A stretch of DNA of 64,000 bases from Tateyamaria sp. syn59 (GCF_007995245.1 NZ_VCBA01000003.1:375184-439183); one strand, 5' to 3'. Positions 15,473-24,955 are shown, counted from the stretch's first letter. Program-made: numbers and translations. The notes: generated by a model from the sequence alone, not told the origin.

Positions 15473-15801
15473 GTGCTGTCCTCTTCGTTCAATGCTTCGG
15501 CAAGTCGTGCCAAACGGTCGAGCCGCCCTTCCCACATGTCCTTCTGGCGTTTCAGCCAATCGTCCATCACGCGCAGCGGGGCTGCTTCGATATGGACGGT
15601 ACGCACGCGCCCCTTCTTGGTACTTGAGACCAGCCCGCTTTCCTCCAGCACTTTCAAGTGTTTGAGGAACGTGGGCAGCGCCATGTCGTGCCCGTCATGC
15701 AGCGCGCTAACAGCCGCTGGCCCTAGGGTCAGTTGCTCGACCACCGCGCGGCGGGTCGGGTCGGCGAGGGCGCCAAAGACGATATCGAGTTGGTTAGTCA
15801 T
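15469..15801 (-). CDS. ArsR-family transcriptional repressor
   Basis: The 110-residue protein is a winged-helix ArsR-type regulator: MTNQLDIVFGALADPTRRAVVEQL is the typical start, followed by the recognition region LPTFLKHLKVLEESGLV. It lacks the ELCVCDL-type metal-binding Cys motif of ArsR/SmtB sensors, so metal sensing is unlikely. A 16-bp palindrome spans its own start codon and a second lies 48 bp upstream, pointing to autorepression of this three-gene operon. Confidence 0.9.
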   Translation of the reverse strand: MTNQLDIVFGALADPTRRAVVEQLTLGPAAVSALHDGHDMALPTFLKHLKVLEESGLVSSTKKGRVRTVHIEAAPLRVMDDWLKRQKDMWEGRLDRLARLAEALNEEDST

Positions 15802-15809
15802 GTGACTAA
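15794..15809. promoter_or_regulatory. ArsR-type operator 1
   Basis: TTAGTCATGTGACTAA is a perfect palindrome (7-bp arms, 2-bp centre) overlapping the arsR start codon. It matches operator 2 in the pattern TTAGYCA-NN-TRRCTAA. Binding here would block transcription or initiation of the arsR-SRPBCC operon. Confidence 0.65.
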
Positions 15810-15841
15810 GTATTACCGTCGGGCGATTCGAGTCAAGACAC

Positions 15842-15857
15842 TTAGCCAGATAGCTAA
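15842..15857. promoter_or_regulatory. ArsR-type operator 2
   Basis: TTAGCCAGATAGCTAA has 5-bp arms TTAGC/GCTAA and the same length and register as operator 1, centred 48 bp away. It lies between arsR and the divergent dnaE, so dnaE transcription could also be influenced. Confidence 0.6.
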
Positions 15858-15924
15858 CTTATAGCCTGTGGATAACATCTTGTGGGGCTTTCCGAGCGGC
15901 GCGCCACGACATATCGTGGTCCAC

Positions 15925-18900
15925 ATGACAGACGCCCCCCGATTCATTCACTTGCGCACCCACTCCGAATACTCGCTGCTCGAAGGAGCAATGCGCCTGA
16001 AAAAGCTACCCGGCATCGTGCGGGATGCCGGCATGCCCGCCATCGCGCTGACCGATACGAACAACATGTTCGCCGCGTTGGAGTTCTCGGTCAGCATGGC
16101 GGGGGCGGGGGTGCAGCCCATCATCGGCTGCCAGGTCGATCTGCAATACGTGACCCCGCGCCCCGGTGAACGGCCTCGCGATCCCGCGCCGCTCGTGCTG
16201 CTCGCACAGACCGAGGCGGGGTACGAACACCTGATGAAGCTGAACTCGTGCCTGTATCTGCGCGACGGCTCAGACCTGCCCCATGTCACTGTCGAGGAAC
16301 TGGCGGGCCATTCGGCGGACGTGATCTGCCTGACTGGCGGTCCAAACGGTACCGTCGGGATGCTGTTGCAGACGGGGCAGGTACCGGCTGCCCAAGCGCT
16401 CATGGACCGGCTCAAGGATATCTTTGCCGACCGGCTCTACGTCGAGTTGCAGCGCCACCCGGGCGAGGGTGGCCAGCCCGAAGCCGAGCGCCTTACAGAG
16501 CGCCCGCTGATCGAAATGGCCTATGGCATGGACTTGCCGCTGGTCGCGACCAACGATGTCTACTTTCCTAAACCGGACATGTACGAAAGCCACGACGCGC
16601 TGATCTGCATTGCCGAGGGCGCCTATGTTGACCAGCAGGAACCGCGCCGCCGCCTGACAGCCCAGCACTACTTCAAGTCGCAGGCCGAGATGGTGACGCT
16701 ATTCGCCGATCTTCCCGAAGCCATCGAGAACACGGTCGAGATCGCACAGCGCTGCGCCTTCATGGCTTATCGCCGTGATCCGATTCTGCCAAAATTCGCA
16801 GATGACGAGGTGCAGGAACTGCGCCGCCAGTCCAACGAAGGCTTGCAGGAACGGCTCAAGGTGATCCCCCACGCCACATCGGTCGAGGAATACCAGAAAC
16901 GCCTCGATTTCGAGTTGGACATCATCGAAGGCATGGGCTTCCCCGGCTACTTCCTGATCGTGGCCGACTTCATCAAATGGGCCAAGGATCACGACATCCC
17001 GGTGGGGCCCGGACGGGGCTCCGGTGCGGGCAGCCTCGTGGCATACGCGCTCACCATCACCGACCTCGACCCCCTCCGCTACGCGCTCCTCTTCGAACGC
17101 TTCCTGAACCCCGAGCGGGTGTCGATGCCCGACTTCGACATCGACTTCTGCATGGACCGGCGCGAGGAGGTCATCCGCTATGTGCAAGAGAAATATGGCC
17201 GCGACAAGGTCGGCCAGATCATCACCTTCGGCGCGCTTTTGTCCAAGGCAGCGGTGCGCGACATCGGGCGCGTGCTGCAAATGCCCTACGGCCAGGTGGA
17301 CCGGCTGTCCAAGCTGATCCCGGTCGAGGGCGTCAAGCCGGTGAGCATCGAAAAGGCGTTGAAAGACGAGCCCCGCCTGCGCGAAGAGGCGCGGAACGAA
17401 GAGGTCGTGGACCGTCTCCTCACCTACGGCCAACAGGTTGAAGGGTTACTACGGAACGTCTCCACCCACGCTGCCGGCGTGGTAATCGGGGACCGCCCGC
17501 TTGATGCGCTTGTGCCGCTCTACCAAGACCCCCGCTCGGACATGCCCGCCACCCAGTTCAACATGAAATGGGTTGAACAGGCGGGCCTCGTCAAATTCGA
17601 TTTCCTCGGCCTGAAAACCCTGACGGTGATCCAGAACGCGGTGGAACAAATCCTCGGCTCGGGCCGCAAGCTGCACATCGCGGCCGACGGCACGGAACTC
17701 TATACGCCCGCCGACGGGATGGAGAATGACATCGGCGGCATCCCCCTCGATGACGAGGCCAGCTACAAGCTCTACGCCGCAGGCAAGACGGTCGCCGTGT
17801 TCCAGGTGGAAAGCTCGGGCATGATCGACGCGCTCAAGCGGATGAAGCCCGACTGTATCGAGGATATCATCGCCCTCGTCGCCCTCTACCGCCCCGGCCC
17901 GATGGAGAACATCCCGAAGTTCTGCGAGGTGAAAAACGGGCTCTCCGAACGCGACACCCTGCACCCCTCCATTGACCACATCCTGGACGAAACCCAGGGC
18001 ATCATCGTCTACCAGGAACAGGTGATGCAGATCGCGCAGGAAATGGCGGGCTACTCGCTTGGCGGCGCTGACCTGCTCCGCCGTGCCATGGGTAAAAAGA
18101 TTCAAGAGGCGATGGACGCCGAACGACCCAAATTCCTTGCCGGGTCCAAGGAAAACGGCGTGGACGAGGATAAGGCGCTGGAGGTCTGGCACCTGCTCGA
18201 CAAGTTCGCCAACTACGGCTTCAACAAATCCCACGCGGCGGCCTACGCCGTGGTCAGCTACCAGACGGCGTGGCTCAAGGCGAACCACCCGGTCGAATTC
18301 ATGGCCGGTGTGATGAACTGCGATATCCACCTGACGGACAAGCTGGCGATCTATTTCGAAGAGGTGCGCAAGGGGCTCGACCTGCCTTGGGTGCCGCCCT
18401 GCGTGAACCGGTCGGACGCGACGTTCAAGGTGGTCGACGGGGCGCTGGTCTATGCGCTGGGCGCACTCAAGAACGTGGGCGTCGAGGCGATGCGGCTGGT
18501 GCAGGAGGCACGTGACGGCAAACCGTTCGTGAACCTGTTCGACTTCGCCCGCCGCGTAGACCTCAAGAAAGTCGGCAAACGCCCGCTTGAAATGCTGGCA
18601 CGCGCTGGTGCCTTCGACCAGCTGGACCCTAACCGACGCCGTGTCTTTGACGCCCTCGACGCGCTTAGCGCTTATTCTGCGGCGGTACATGATCAGAAGA
18701 ATTCCAATCAGGTTTCCCTGTTTGGCGACGCCGGGGACGATTTGCCCGAACCACGACTCTTACCAGTGGCAGATTGGCTGCCCGCAGAACGATTGGGTGA
18801 AGAACACAAAGCCGTCGGTTTTTACCTGTCCGGCCACCCGCTTGACGACTACATGGGTCCGCTCAAGCGCAAGGGCGTGATCACTCTGGACGAGGTGACG

Positions 18901-19425
18901 GCCAAGGCCGAGGGCCAGCCGCTTGTGGCCAAATTGGCTGGTGTGGTTGCCGGTTTGCAGGTGCGCAAATCTGCCAAGGGCAATCGGTTCGCCTTTTGCC
19001 AGATGTCAGATACGACCGGTGCGTACGAGGTCACCTTGTTCTCCGAGAGCCTCGAAAAATCCCAGGATCACCTTGTCACAGGTGCCAAAGTCATCGTCAC
19101 GGTCGAAGCGACTATGGAAAGCGACCAGCTCAAGCTTCTGGGCCGCTCCGTCGCTCCGGTGGACACGGCGGTTGCCGATGTCGGCGGCATGGGTTTGCGC
19201 ATCTTTGTCGAAGCCCCCACCGCGCTCGCCTCGGTCGCTACGGTGCTCGAAGGAGCGGCCAACTCGGCCAAGGGGGCAGGGCGCGGCCCGATCACAATCT
19301 GCCTGATGGATGACAGCCTGCCGGGCGAGGTCGAGATGGACCTCGGCGCAGAATTCCCCGTGACGCCCCAGATCAAGGGCGCGATCAAATCGCTCTCCGG
19401 CGTGGTCGAGGTGCAGGACCTCTGA
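15925..19425 (+). CDS. dnaE: DNA polymerase III subunit alpha
   Basis: The 1166-residue replicative polymerase starts with a PHP domain (FIHLRTHSEYSLLEGAM) and has the polymerase motifs GPGRGSGAGSLVAYAL and the catalytic-aspartate loop MPDFDIDFCMDRR (around residues 403-415). Then come YQEQVMQIAQEMAGY and GFNKSHAAAYAVVSYQ, with an OB-fold near the C-terminus. The ATG at 15925 gives the normal family length; an upstream GTG at 15868 would add 19 unconserved residues. It acts in the replisome with the beta clamp and epsilon. It is divergent from arsR. Confidence 0.96.
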   Translation: MTDAPRFIHLRTHSEYSLLEGAMRLKKLPGIVRDAGMPAIALTDTNNMFAALEFSVSMAGAGVQPIIGCQVDLQYVTPRPGERPRDPAPLVLLAQTEAGYEHLMKLNSCLYLRDGSDLPHVTVEELAGHSADVICLTGGPNGTVGMLLQTGQVPAAQALMDRLKDIFADRLYVELQRHPGEGGQPEAERLTERPLIEMAYGMDLPLVATNDVYFPKPDMYESHDALICIAEGAYVDQQEPRRRLTAQHYFKSQAEMVTLFADLPEAIENTVEIAQRCAFMAYRRDPILPKFADDEVQELRRQSNEGLQERLKVIPHATSVEEYQKRLDFELDIIEGMGFPGYFLIVADFIKWAKDHDIPVGPGRGSGAGSLVAYALTITDLDPLRYALLFERFLNPERVSMPDFDIDFCMDRREEVIRYVQEKYGRDKVGQIITFGALLSKAAVRDIGRVLQMPYGQVDRLSKLIPVEGVKPVSIEKALKDEPRLREEARNEEVVDRLLTYGQQVEGLLRNVSTHAAGVVIGDRPLDALVPLYQDPRSDMPATQFNMKWVEQAGLVKFDFLGLKTLTVIQNAVEQILGSGRKLHIAADGTELYTPADGMENDIGGIPLDDEASYKLYAAGKTVAVFQVESSGMIDALKRMKPDCIEDIIALVALYRPGPMENIPKFCEVKNGLSERDTLHPSIDHILDETQGIIVYQEQVMQIAQEMAGYSLGGADLLRRAMGKKIQEAMDAERPKFLAGSKENGVDEDKALEVWHLLDKFANYGFNKSHAAAYAVVSYQTAWLKANHPVEFMAGVMNCDIHLTDKLAIYFEEVRKGLDLPWVPPCVNRSDATFKVVDGALVYALGALKNVGVEAMRLVQEARDGKPFVNLFDFARRVDLKKVGKRPLEMLARAGAFDQLDPNRRRVFDALDALSAYSAAVHDQKNSNQVSLFGDAGDDLPEPRLLPVADWLPAERLGEEHKAVGFYLSGHPLDDYMGPLKRKGVITLDEVTAKAEGQPLVAKLAGVVAGLQVRKSAKGNRFAFCQMSDTTGAYEVTLFSESLEKSQDHLVTGAKVIVTVEATMESDQLKLLGRSVAPVDTAVADVGGMGLRIFVEAPTALASVATVLEGAANSAKGAGRGPITICLMDDSLPGEVEMDLGAEFPVTPQIKGAIKSLSGVVEVQDL

Positions 19426-19513
19426 CGCCAACCGCCCCCGACTGGACGTCATGGCGTCTTGGGGATAAAACCGGCGCGGGGATGTGGATAAGTTCAGGGA
19501 GGATACGCGTGTG

Positions 19514-20581
19514 ATGCGAAAGCTGTCGGCCTGCGCCTTGCTGGTTCTGCTCGGGGCCTGTGGCGATCCGCTGCGCGGCATTGACCGCGTGTCAGCCGGG
19601 GCCGTCCTGCCCCCAGAACCCGGTGCCAATGTCGTGTCAACCGAAGAAGAGCTCGCGCGCGAAGACAGCATTCTGTCCGGCGTCTTCCGCGACCCTGGCA
19701 ATGGCGCGGACGAAAACGCACAAACACCTGCGCCCAACCCGGACCAGATCTACGCGGACGCCACGGTATCAGACACAGACGGAGCGTTGCCTACCGAACC
19801 AGCCCCGTCCGACGCGCTTGCAAGCGCGGGGTCTGACGCCGCCGTAACGCCGGTAGGGCCCGCTTCGCGCGGCCTCTTCGGCTGGCTGCGCCGCGTGTCG
19901 GCGGCAGACGCGGACCCACAACCACTGACCAGCCAAGATGCGGTCAACGCCGGGCCAGACGCGCAGATAGATACCGAAGCTGACGCACAACCTGTTGTTA
20001 CAGCCGCCGTCTCCCCCGACGCGCTGGTCGAGCCGGAAAAGCGCCGCCGCCTCTTCGGCGGCCCTCGAAACACACCACGCAACGGTCCGGACGCCATGGA
20101 CGTGGCACCCGGCACGATGGTGCCCTTCGGCCAGATCGCGCGCAATTGCGATGCAACACCGGCAAGATCGGGCGCGGTGGTGGACAAGGCCGCAGGCAAG
20201 GGCCGCGGCTACGTGCTCTATGACACAGCCCCCGACAGCACCGCACCCCGCACCTTCTACGTCACGGGTTTTGCCGACAATTGCCCCCGCCAGTTCACGG
20301 CAGCCCTTGCGCTCTTCGGCGAACCTGCCTTCCACGAACAGCTCCGTTACGGCCTGCCGGCGGACGAGTATCCCTACTCGACCACTGACGAAGCTTATGA
20401 AAAGCTGAAGCGCAAGGTGTGCAATGTGGGGCGAAACAAGCCTTGCGGCGGGCGCATCGACCGCCTGTCACGGAACACGACCTTCATCAGCGCCTATGAG
20501 AACTTCACCGACAACGGGCGCTGGGCCGACATGCTCTTGCACGACGGCGTAGTGGTGGCGGCGTCGCTCAAGACACCCTGA
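19514..20581 (+). CDS. Predicted lipoprotein of unknown function
   Basis: The 355-residue protein has a type II signal peptide with lipobox LLGAC (residues 12-16), so it should be anchored to a membrane by a lipidated Cys. A long Asp/Ala/Pro-rich, probably disordered region follows (~20-200). The conserved-looking part is C-terminal, starting MVPFGQIARNCDATP, with several cysteines (CDATP, NCPRQF, VCNVGRNKPCGG). I do not recognise the domain. The start is set by GGGAGGA upstream. It lies after dnaE and ends before an inverted repeat that may terminate it. Confidence 0.78.
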   Translation: MRKLSACALLVLLGACGDPLRGIDRVSAGAVLPPEPGANVVSTEEELAREDSILSGVFRDPGNGADENAQTPAPNPDQIYADATVSDTDGALPTEPAPSDALASAGSDAAVTPVGPASRGLFGWLRRVSAADADPQPLTSQDAVNAGPDAQIDTEADAQPVVTAAVSPDALVEPEKRRRLFGGPRNTPRNGPDAMDVAPGTMVPFGQIARNCDATPARSGAVVDKAAGKGRGYVLYDTAPDSTAPRTFYVTGFADNCPRQFTAALALFGEPAFHEQLRYGLPADEYPYSTTDEAYEKLKRKVCNVGRNKPCGGRIDRLSRNTTFISAYENFTDNGRWADMLLHDGVVVAASLKTP

Positions 20582-20604
20582 GGTCTTTGCTTTTTGCAAC
20601 CCGA

Positions 20605-20639
20605 CCCTTCGGGGAGGATTTTTTTTGAAACAGGGAAGA
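20605..20639 (+). repeat. Inverted repeat, left arm (repeat core with UUCG hairpin)
   Basis: The arm is CCC-TTCG-GGG, AGGA, eight T, then GAAACAGGGAAGA. It is identical to the reverse complement of 20804-20837 except for one extra T. As RNA it gives a short UUCG-loop stem followed by a U-run, suited to terminating the lipoprotein gene 23 bp upstream. Confidence 0.85.
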
Positions 20640-20803
20640 CAGACCCTGTTCACCAATCATTAAGGTTAATCGCCTTTGTTAAGGGCGCACCGGGAGCAGG
20701 GATGCGAACCGGTGTAAACGGGGAAGGCCCTTGGTCCATTGCGATCAAGGGCTGGACCACCCCGCCTTTCCCCACGTTGACAGGGCGAGCGCTCCGGTCC
20801 TCA

Positions 20804-20837
20804 TCTTCCCTGTTTCAAAAAAATCCTCCCCGAAGGG
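20804..20837 (-). repeat. Inverted repeat, right arm
   Basis: On the minus strand it reads CCC-TTCG-GGG, AGGA, seven T, GAAACAGGGAAGA. It lies 25 bp downstream of the slyX stop in the orientation that would terminate slyX. Confidence 0.85.
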
Positions 20838-20862
20838 CCGACCAGCCAAGACGCCGTCCTAC

Positions 20863-21057
20863 TCAATAATGCGGCGGCCGTTCATCCCCGATCACGACGC
20901 CACCGCCGCCATCCGCCTCTCGCTGCGCTTCGCGTTCCATCAGCATCTGCACGCGCCGGGTCAGTAGGGCAATCTCGGTCTCCTGCCGCGCCACCACGTC
21001 CGACAACTCGTCCACCGAGCGCTGCAAATGTGCGATCTCTTCTTCCAGCTTTTCCAT
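20863..21057 (-). CDS. slyX: SlyX family protein
   Basis: The 64-residue protein is a coiled coil over most of its length ([20 protein letters not shown] and on to residue ~45) and ends in ERPPHY, the conserved C-terminal signature of SlyX. SlyX was named from its position near slyD; its biochemical role is unknown. The ATG at 21057 follows a strong GGAGAGGG site. It is divergent from hisS with 87 bp between the start codons. Confidence 0.88.
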   Translation of the reverse strand: MEKLEEEIAHLQRSVDELSDVVARQETEIALLTRRVQMLMEREAQREADGGGGVVIGDERPPHY

Positions 21058-21144
21058 ATCCCTCTCCTGCCACTTCAAGCCCTGCTTGCCCAGCCCCCAT
21101 GCCTGCGCTATCCCCGCGCCCGAACGCAAACCCGGAGCGCCACC

Positions 21145-22770
21145 ATGGCCAAGCCCAAGAAAACCCCCCGCCCCAAGGCGCAAACGCCCAAGGGGTTCCG
21201 CGACTATTTCGGCACGGACGTCACCGACCGGGCCGAGATGCTGCAAAAGATCGCCGGGGTGTACCATCGCTACGGGTTTGACGCGCTGGAATCCAGTGCA
21301 GTCGAAACGGTCGAGGCACTGGGCAAGTTCCTGCCCGATGTGGACCGCCCGAACGAAGGGGTATTTGCCTGGCAGGAGGAAGACGGCGACTGGCTCGCCC
21401 TGCGCTACGACATGACGGCCCCGCTGGCGCGTGTCTATGCGCAACACCGCAACGACCTGCCCAATCCCTATCGCCGCTACACGATGGGTCCGGTCTGGCG
21501 CAACGAAAAGCCGGGACCGGGGCGGTTTCGCCAGTTCTATCAATGCGATGCGGACACGGTGGGCACGGCCTCCATGGCCGCGGATGCCGAGATTTGCGCG
21601 ATGCTGTCGGACACGCTCGAAGCGGTGGGCATCCAACGCGGCGACTACGTGATCCGCATCAACAACCGCAAGGTGTTGAACGGCGTGATGGAGGTTGCGG
21701 GCCTCGCAGGCGAGGACAAGAAAGCCGAACGCGGCATCGTCCTGCGCGCCATCGACAAGCTCGACCGGCTCGGGCCCGACGGCGTGCACGCGCTGCTCGG
21801 CGAGGGGCGCAAAGATGAGAGCGGGGACTTCACCAAGGGTGCTGGCCTCAGCGAGTTGCAAATTGAAAAGATCATGAATTTCGTCAACTCGTATGAGCCG
21901 GTCAGCAACCGGCTTGCTTTGGAGGCGTCTCGAGCGGCGGATGAGGGCAATTCAACACGAGCGGACCAACTCACTTTTGCAAGATACTCCGTGGATGGGG
22001 CTTTCAATGATCGAGAAGGCAGGCTTCAATACAGCGAATACCGAAAAATCTGGAACCAACGGATCATTGATCACCTGCGCGAAGTCGTTGGTGGGTCTGA
22101 TGTTGGCTTTTCCGGTGTAGAAGAGCTTCAACAGATCCATGACCTTCTAAGCGCGGCAGGATATTCAGACTGTCGACTTCAAATCGACCCCTCCGTTGTC
22201 CGCGGCCTCGGCTACTACACGGGCCCCGTCTACGAGGCCGAACTCACCTTCGACGTCCAGAACGAAAAGGGCCAGACGGTCCAGTTCGGCTCCGTCGCGG
22301 GTGGCGGCCGCTACGACGATCTTGTCAAGCGCTTCACTGGCCAAGAGGTCCCGGCCACCGGCGTCTCAATCGGCGTCGACCGGCTGCTCGCCGCCCTGCG
22401 CGCGACAAACCGCATCGGCACGACCGAACAAGGGCCCGTCGTCGTCACCGTCATGGACCGTGACCGCATGGCCGACTACCAGGCCATGGTCGCCGAACTC
22501 CGGCAAGCAGGCATCCGGGCCGAGGTCTACCTCGGCAACCCGAAAAACTTCGGCAACCAGCTCAAATACGCGGACAAGCGCAACGCCCCCATCGCGATCA
22601 TCGAAGGCGGCGACGAAAAGGACCGCGGCGTCGTCCAGATCAAGGACCTCTACCTCGGCGCCAAGATCGCCGAGACGGCAACGCATGAGGAATGGGCCGA
22701 AAACCCCAGCCAGTTCGAAGTGCCCCGCGATCAGATGCTCGCTAAGGTGCAGGAGATCCTGAACCAATGA
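21145..22770 (+). CDS. hisS: Histidyl-tRNA synthetase
   Basis: The 541-residue class II synthetase charges tRNA-His. It starts [10 protein letters not shown], has motif 2 around [22 protein letters not shown], the His-specific [14 protein letters not shown] and motif 3 [12 protein letters not shown], with an anticodon-binding domain at the C-terminus. The ATG at 21145 is preceded by GGAGC. Oddly, about 340 bp in the middle (21845-22190, residues ~235-350) have much lower GC than the flanks, and the encoded segment ([16 protein letters not shown] and on) looks longer than usual for the insertion domain. It overlaps hisZ (ATGA). Confidence 0.95.
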   Translation: MAKPKKTPRPKAQTPKGFRDYFGTDVTDRAEMLQKIAGVYHRYGFDALESSAVETVEALGKFLPDVDRPNEGVFAWQEEDGDWLALRYDMTAPLARVYAQHRNDLPNPYRRYTMGPVWRNEKPGPGRFRQFYQCDADTVGTASMAADAEICAMLSDTLEAVGIQRGDYVIRINNRKVLNGVMEVAGLAGEDKKAERGIVLRAIDKLDRLGPDGVHALLGEGRKDESGDFTKGAGLSELQIEKIMNFVNSYEPVSNRLALEASRAADEGNSTRADQLTFARYSVDGAFNDREGRLQYSEYRKIWNQRIIDHLREVVGGSDVGFSGVEELQQIHDLLSAAGYSDCRLQIDPSVVRGLGYYTGPVYEAELTFDVQNEKGQTVQFGSVAGGGRYDDLVKRFTGQEVPATGVSIGVDRLLAALRATNRIGTTEQGPVVVTVMDRDRMADYQAMVAELRQAGIRAEVYLGNPKNFGNQLKYADKRNAPIAIIEGGDEKDRGVVQIKDLYLGAKIAETATHEEWAENPSQFEVPRDQMLAKVQEILNQ

Positions 22771-23837
22771 CCCAAGCACGCGAGCGGGTCCATGCCCTGC
22801 GCGACCGCTTCATCGCGGCGGGCGCGCAGCTGGTCAAACCGCCGATCCTGCAACCGGCGGACCTGCTGCTCGATCTCTATGGCGAGGATATCCGTGCACG
22901 CGCCTATGTCACTTCCGACGCGCTCCGCGGCGAACAGATGCTGCGCCCTGACTTCACGGTGCCGGTCGTACAGATGCATATGGCCAATGGCGCCGACCCC
23001 GCCCGCTACACCTATGCAGGCAAGGTCTTTCGGCGGCAGGAGGACGACCCTGACCGGGCCAACGAATACCTGCAGGTGGGCTACGAGCTCTTCGACGGCA
23101 CCGACCCTGCGGCAGCGGATGCCGAGGTGTTTGCCCTGATCGCCGACGCCGTCAGCCCGCTGAACCTGCGCGCGGCCACCGGTGACATCGGCATCCTCAT
23201 GGCCGCCGTCGATGGCCTCGACATCTCCGACCGGCGCAAGGCCGCCCTGCGCCGCCACATCTGGCGCCCCCGCCGCTTCCGCGCGCTGCTCGACCGCTTC
23301 TCCGGCCGCAGCCCGGTACCGGAAACGCGGGCAGCCCTGCTCGCGGGCAAGGCCGCAACCGACGCGCCCCTCACCGGCCTGCGCCGACAGTCCGAAATCG
23401 ACGCACGTATCGCAGCGCTTCAAGCCGACGCCGCCGAACCGCCGCTCTCCGGCGCGCAGATGGAATGCCTCGATGCGCTCTTGAATGTCCGCGAAACGCT
23501 GCCCTTCGCGCTGGCCCAGATGCACACGCTGTGCGCCGACCTGCCCGCCCTGCGCCCCGCCGTCAAACGGATCGACGCACGGGCCGAAGCCCTCTCCGCC
23601 CGCGGCATCGACGTCGACAACCTGGAATTCGAGGCCAGCTTCGGTCGCACCTCGATGGAGTATTACGACGGCTTCGTCTTTGGTTTTTACGCCGAACAGC
23701 GCCCCGACCTGCCCCCCGTCGCCTCAGGCGGGCGCTACGACGCGCTCACCCGCCGTCTTGGCCAAGGCCAGGAAATCCCCGCCGTAGGTGCCGTCATTCG
23801 CCCCGGCCTGATGGATGAATTGGAGGGCGCAGCATGA
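22767..23837 (+). CDS. hisZ: ATP phosphoribosyltransferase regulatory subunit
   Basis: The 356-residue protein is a HisS paralogue without aminoacylation function. It pairs with short-form HisG and gives histidine feedback control at the first step of histidine biosynthesis. Class II-like segments remain ([19 protein letters not shown] region at ~65-80, [21 protein letters not shown]). It overlaps hisS upstream and hisG downstream by 4 bp each (ATGA), so hisS-hisZ-hisG form one unit. It should form a hetero-octamer with HisG. Confidence 0.93.
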   Translation: MTQARERVHALRDRFIAAGAQLVKPPILQPADLLLDLYGEDIRARAYVTSDALRGEQMLRPDFTVPVVQMHMANGADPARYTYAGKVFRRQEDDPDRANEYLQVGYELFDGTDPAAADAEVFALIADAVSPLNLRAATGDIGILMAAVDGLDISDRRKAALRRHIWRPRRFRALLDRFSGRSPVPETRAALLAGKAATDAPLTGLRRQSEIDARIAALQADAAEPPLSGAQMECLDALLNVRETLPFALAQMHTLCADLPALRPAVKRIDARAEALSARGIDVDNLEFEASFGRTSMEYYDGFVFGFYAEQRPDLPPVASGGRYDALTRRLGQGQEIPAVGAVIRPGLMDELEGAA

Positions 23838-24520
23838 TCAAGCTCGGCGTGCCGTCCAAGGGGCGGCTGATGGACAAGACGTTTCAGTGGTTTGAAAAGC
23901 GCGGCGTTACACTGATGCGCACCGGGTCCGACCGCGAATATGCGGGTGCAGTGGACGGCATCGACGGCGTGGCGCTCGTCCTGCTCTCCGCCGGCGAAGT
24001 GCCGCGCGAACTCGCCGGCGGGCGCATCCACCTTGGCGTCACGGGTACTGACCTGATCCACGACAAACTGCCCCTCTGGGAACAGCAGGTCGAGCCGATG
24101 GCCGAAATGGGCTTTGGCCACGCCGACCTCGTGCTGGCCGTGCCCAAAGCGTGGATCGACGTGGACCTGACCGATGATCTCGACGCCGCCGCCGCCGCCT
24201 TCCGCACGGACCACGGCTTCCGCCTGCGCATTGCCACAAAGTACCACCGGCTTGTGCGCGACTTCCTGCGGGACGCGGGCGTGGCCGACTACGCCCTTGT
24301 CGACAGTCAGGGCGCAACCGAAGGCACGGTGGCGAATGAGACGGCAGAGGCCATCGCCGACATCACCTCGTCCGGCGACACATTGCGCGCTAACCACCTC
24401 AAGATTCTGAGTGACGGCTTGATCCTCGCCAGCCAAGCCACGCTGTGGAGGTCGCGGGTTGCCGCGTTGGAAGATCAAGATCGGGTTGTGCTTAAGGAGT
24501 TGCTCGACAAGTTGCTCTAG
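23834..24520 (+). CDS. hisG: ATP phosphoribosyltransferase, catalytic subunit (short form)
   Basis: The 228-residue HisG condenses ATP and PRPP, the first step of histidine biosynthesis. It lacks the C-terminal ACT-like regulatory domain of long HisG, consistent with the adjacent hisZ. Motifs: [19 protein letters not shown] at the N-terminus and VDSQGATEGTVANETAEAIADITSSG-like PRPP-binding region (~155-180). Its TAG stop shares the palindromic CTAG with the stop of the convergent gene. Confidence 0.95.
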   Translation: MIKLGVPSKGRLMDKTFQWFEKRGVTLMRTGSDREYAGAVDGIDGVALVLLSAGEVPRELAGGRIHLGVTGTDLIHDKLPLWEQQVEPMAEMGFGHADLVLAVPKAWIDVDLTDDLDAAAAAFRTDHGFRLRIATKYHRLVRDFLRDAGVADYALVDSQGATEGTVANETAEAIADITSSGDTLRANHLKILSDGLILASQATLWRSRVAALEDQDRVVLKELLDKLL

Positions 24521-24951
24521 GTGCGCAGGCGGATCATCATCCAGCCCGCAGCGATCAAACAGACCACCTTTGACACTTCGAGCGCGACAAAGATCAGGTG
24601 CCGCCCGGTCGCATCGCTGTAGGGCGCGCCCGCGATAATCAGATCGCTGCGCGCTTCCAGCATCGGCTGAACACCAAGCTGCTGAACGAGAAAAAGCGCT
24701 GTGGCGATCACGATGAGCGCTGGCGGGCGCGTGCGCGATAGGACCGTTACCACGGCAATGGCTGCCAAAAACGCCCACTCGACATACCCGATCCATGCGA
24801 ACTGTGCGCGTCCCACCTGTAAGGCGAGCGGCAACTCAAGCGCGTCCACCGTGAATTTCGCGGGCGCCGCAACCAGATTTCCACCGATGCAGCCGCCAGC
24901 CCAGATCAGCACGAGTATGGTGAGAAAGCGCAGTGTGATCGCCTGCGCCAT
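24517..24951 (-). CDS. Four-helix membrane protein (unknown)
   Basis: The 144-residue protein has four hydrophobic segments (about 8-28, 52-70, 75-92 and 118-140) and a conserved-looking GCIGGNLVAAPAKF stretch after the first helix. I do not recognise a family with confidence; many alphaproteobacterial genomes carry similar small membrane proteins. It starts 4 bp after the DUF1489 stop and is probably co-transcribed with it. It converges on hisG, sharing CTAG. Confidence 0.7.
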   Translation of the reverse strand: MAQAITLRFLTILVLIWAGGCIGGNLVAAPAKFTVDALELPLALQVGRAQFAWIGYVEWAFLAAIAVVTVLSRTRPPALIVIATALFLVQQLGVQPMLEARSDLIIAGAPYSDATGRHLIFVALEVSKVVCLIAAGWMMIRLRT

Positions 24952-24955
24952 GGCC

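Larger units (their letters stand above)
20582..20862. other. Convergent intergenic region framed by a 34-bp inverted repeat
   Basis: No gene is supported in this 281-bp stretch. It holds two inverted copies of the dispersed repeat core (20605-20639 and 20804-20837). Between them lie two potential hairpins: CACCGG...CCGGTG (about 20688-20714) and an interrupted long stem pairing GGGGAAGGC with GCCTTTCCCC (about 20719-20774), which contains an inner GCCCTTG...CAAGGGC pair. A tRNA was considered and rejected. It could be a double terminator, a MITE-like element or a structured RNA. Confidence 0.5.

Noticed and set aside
20685-20780. Possible tRNA gene (GGTTCGCATCC on the minus strand resembles a T-loop)
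   Set aside because: The flanking T-stem does not pair and no acceptor or anticodon arm can be folded; better explained as hairpins between the inverted repeats.
20863-21861. 332-residue open frame on the minus strand
   Set aside because: Only its last 64 codons are real (slyX); the rest is antisense to hisS.
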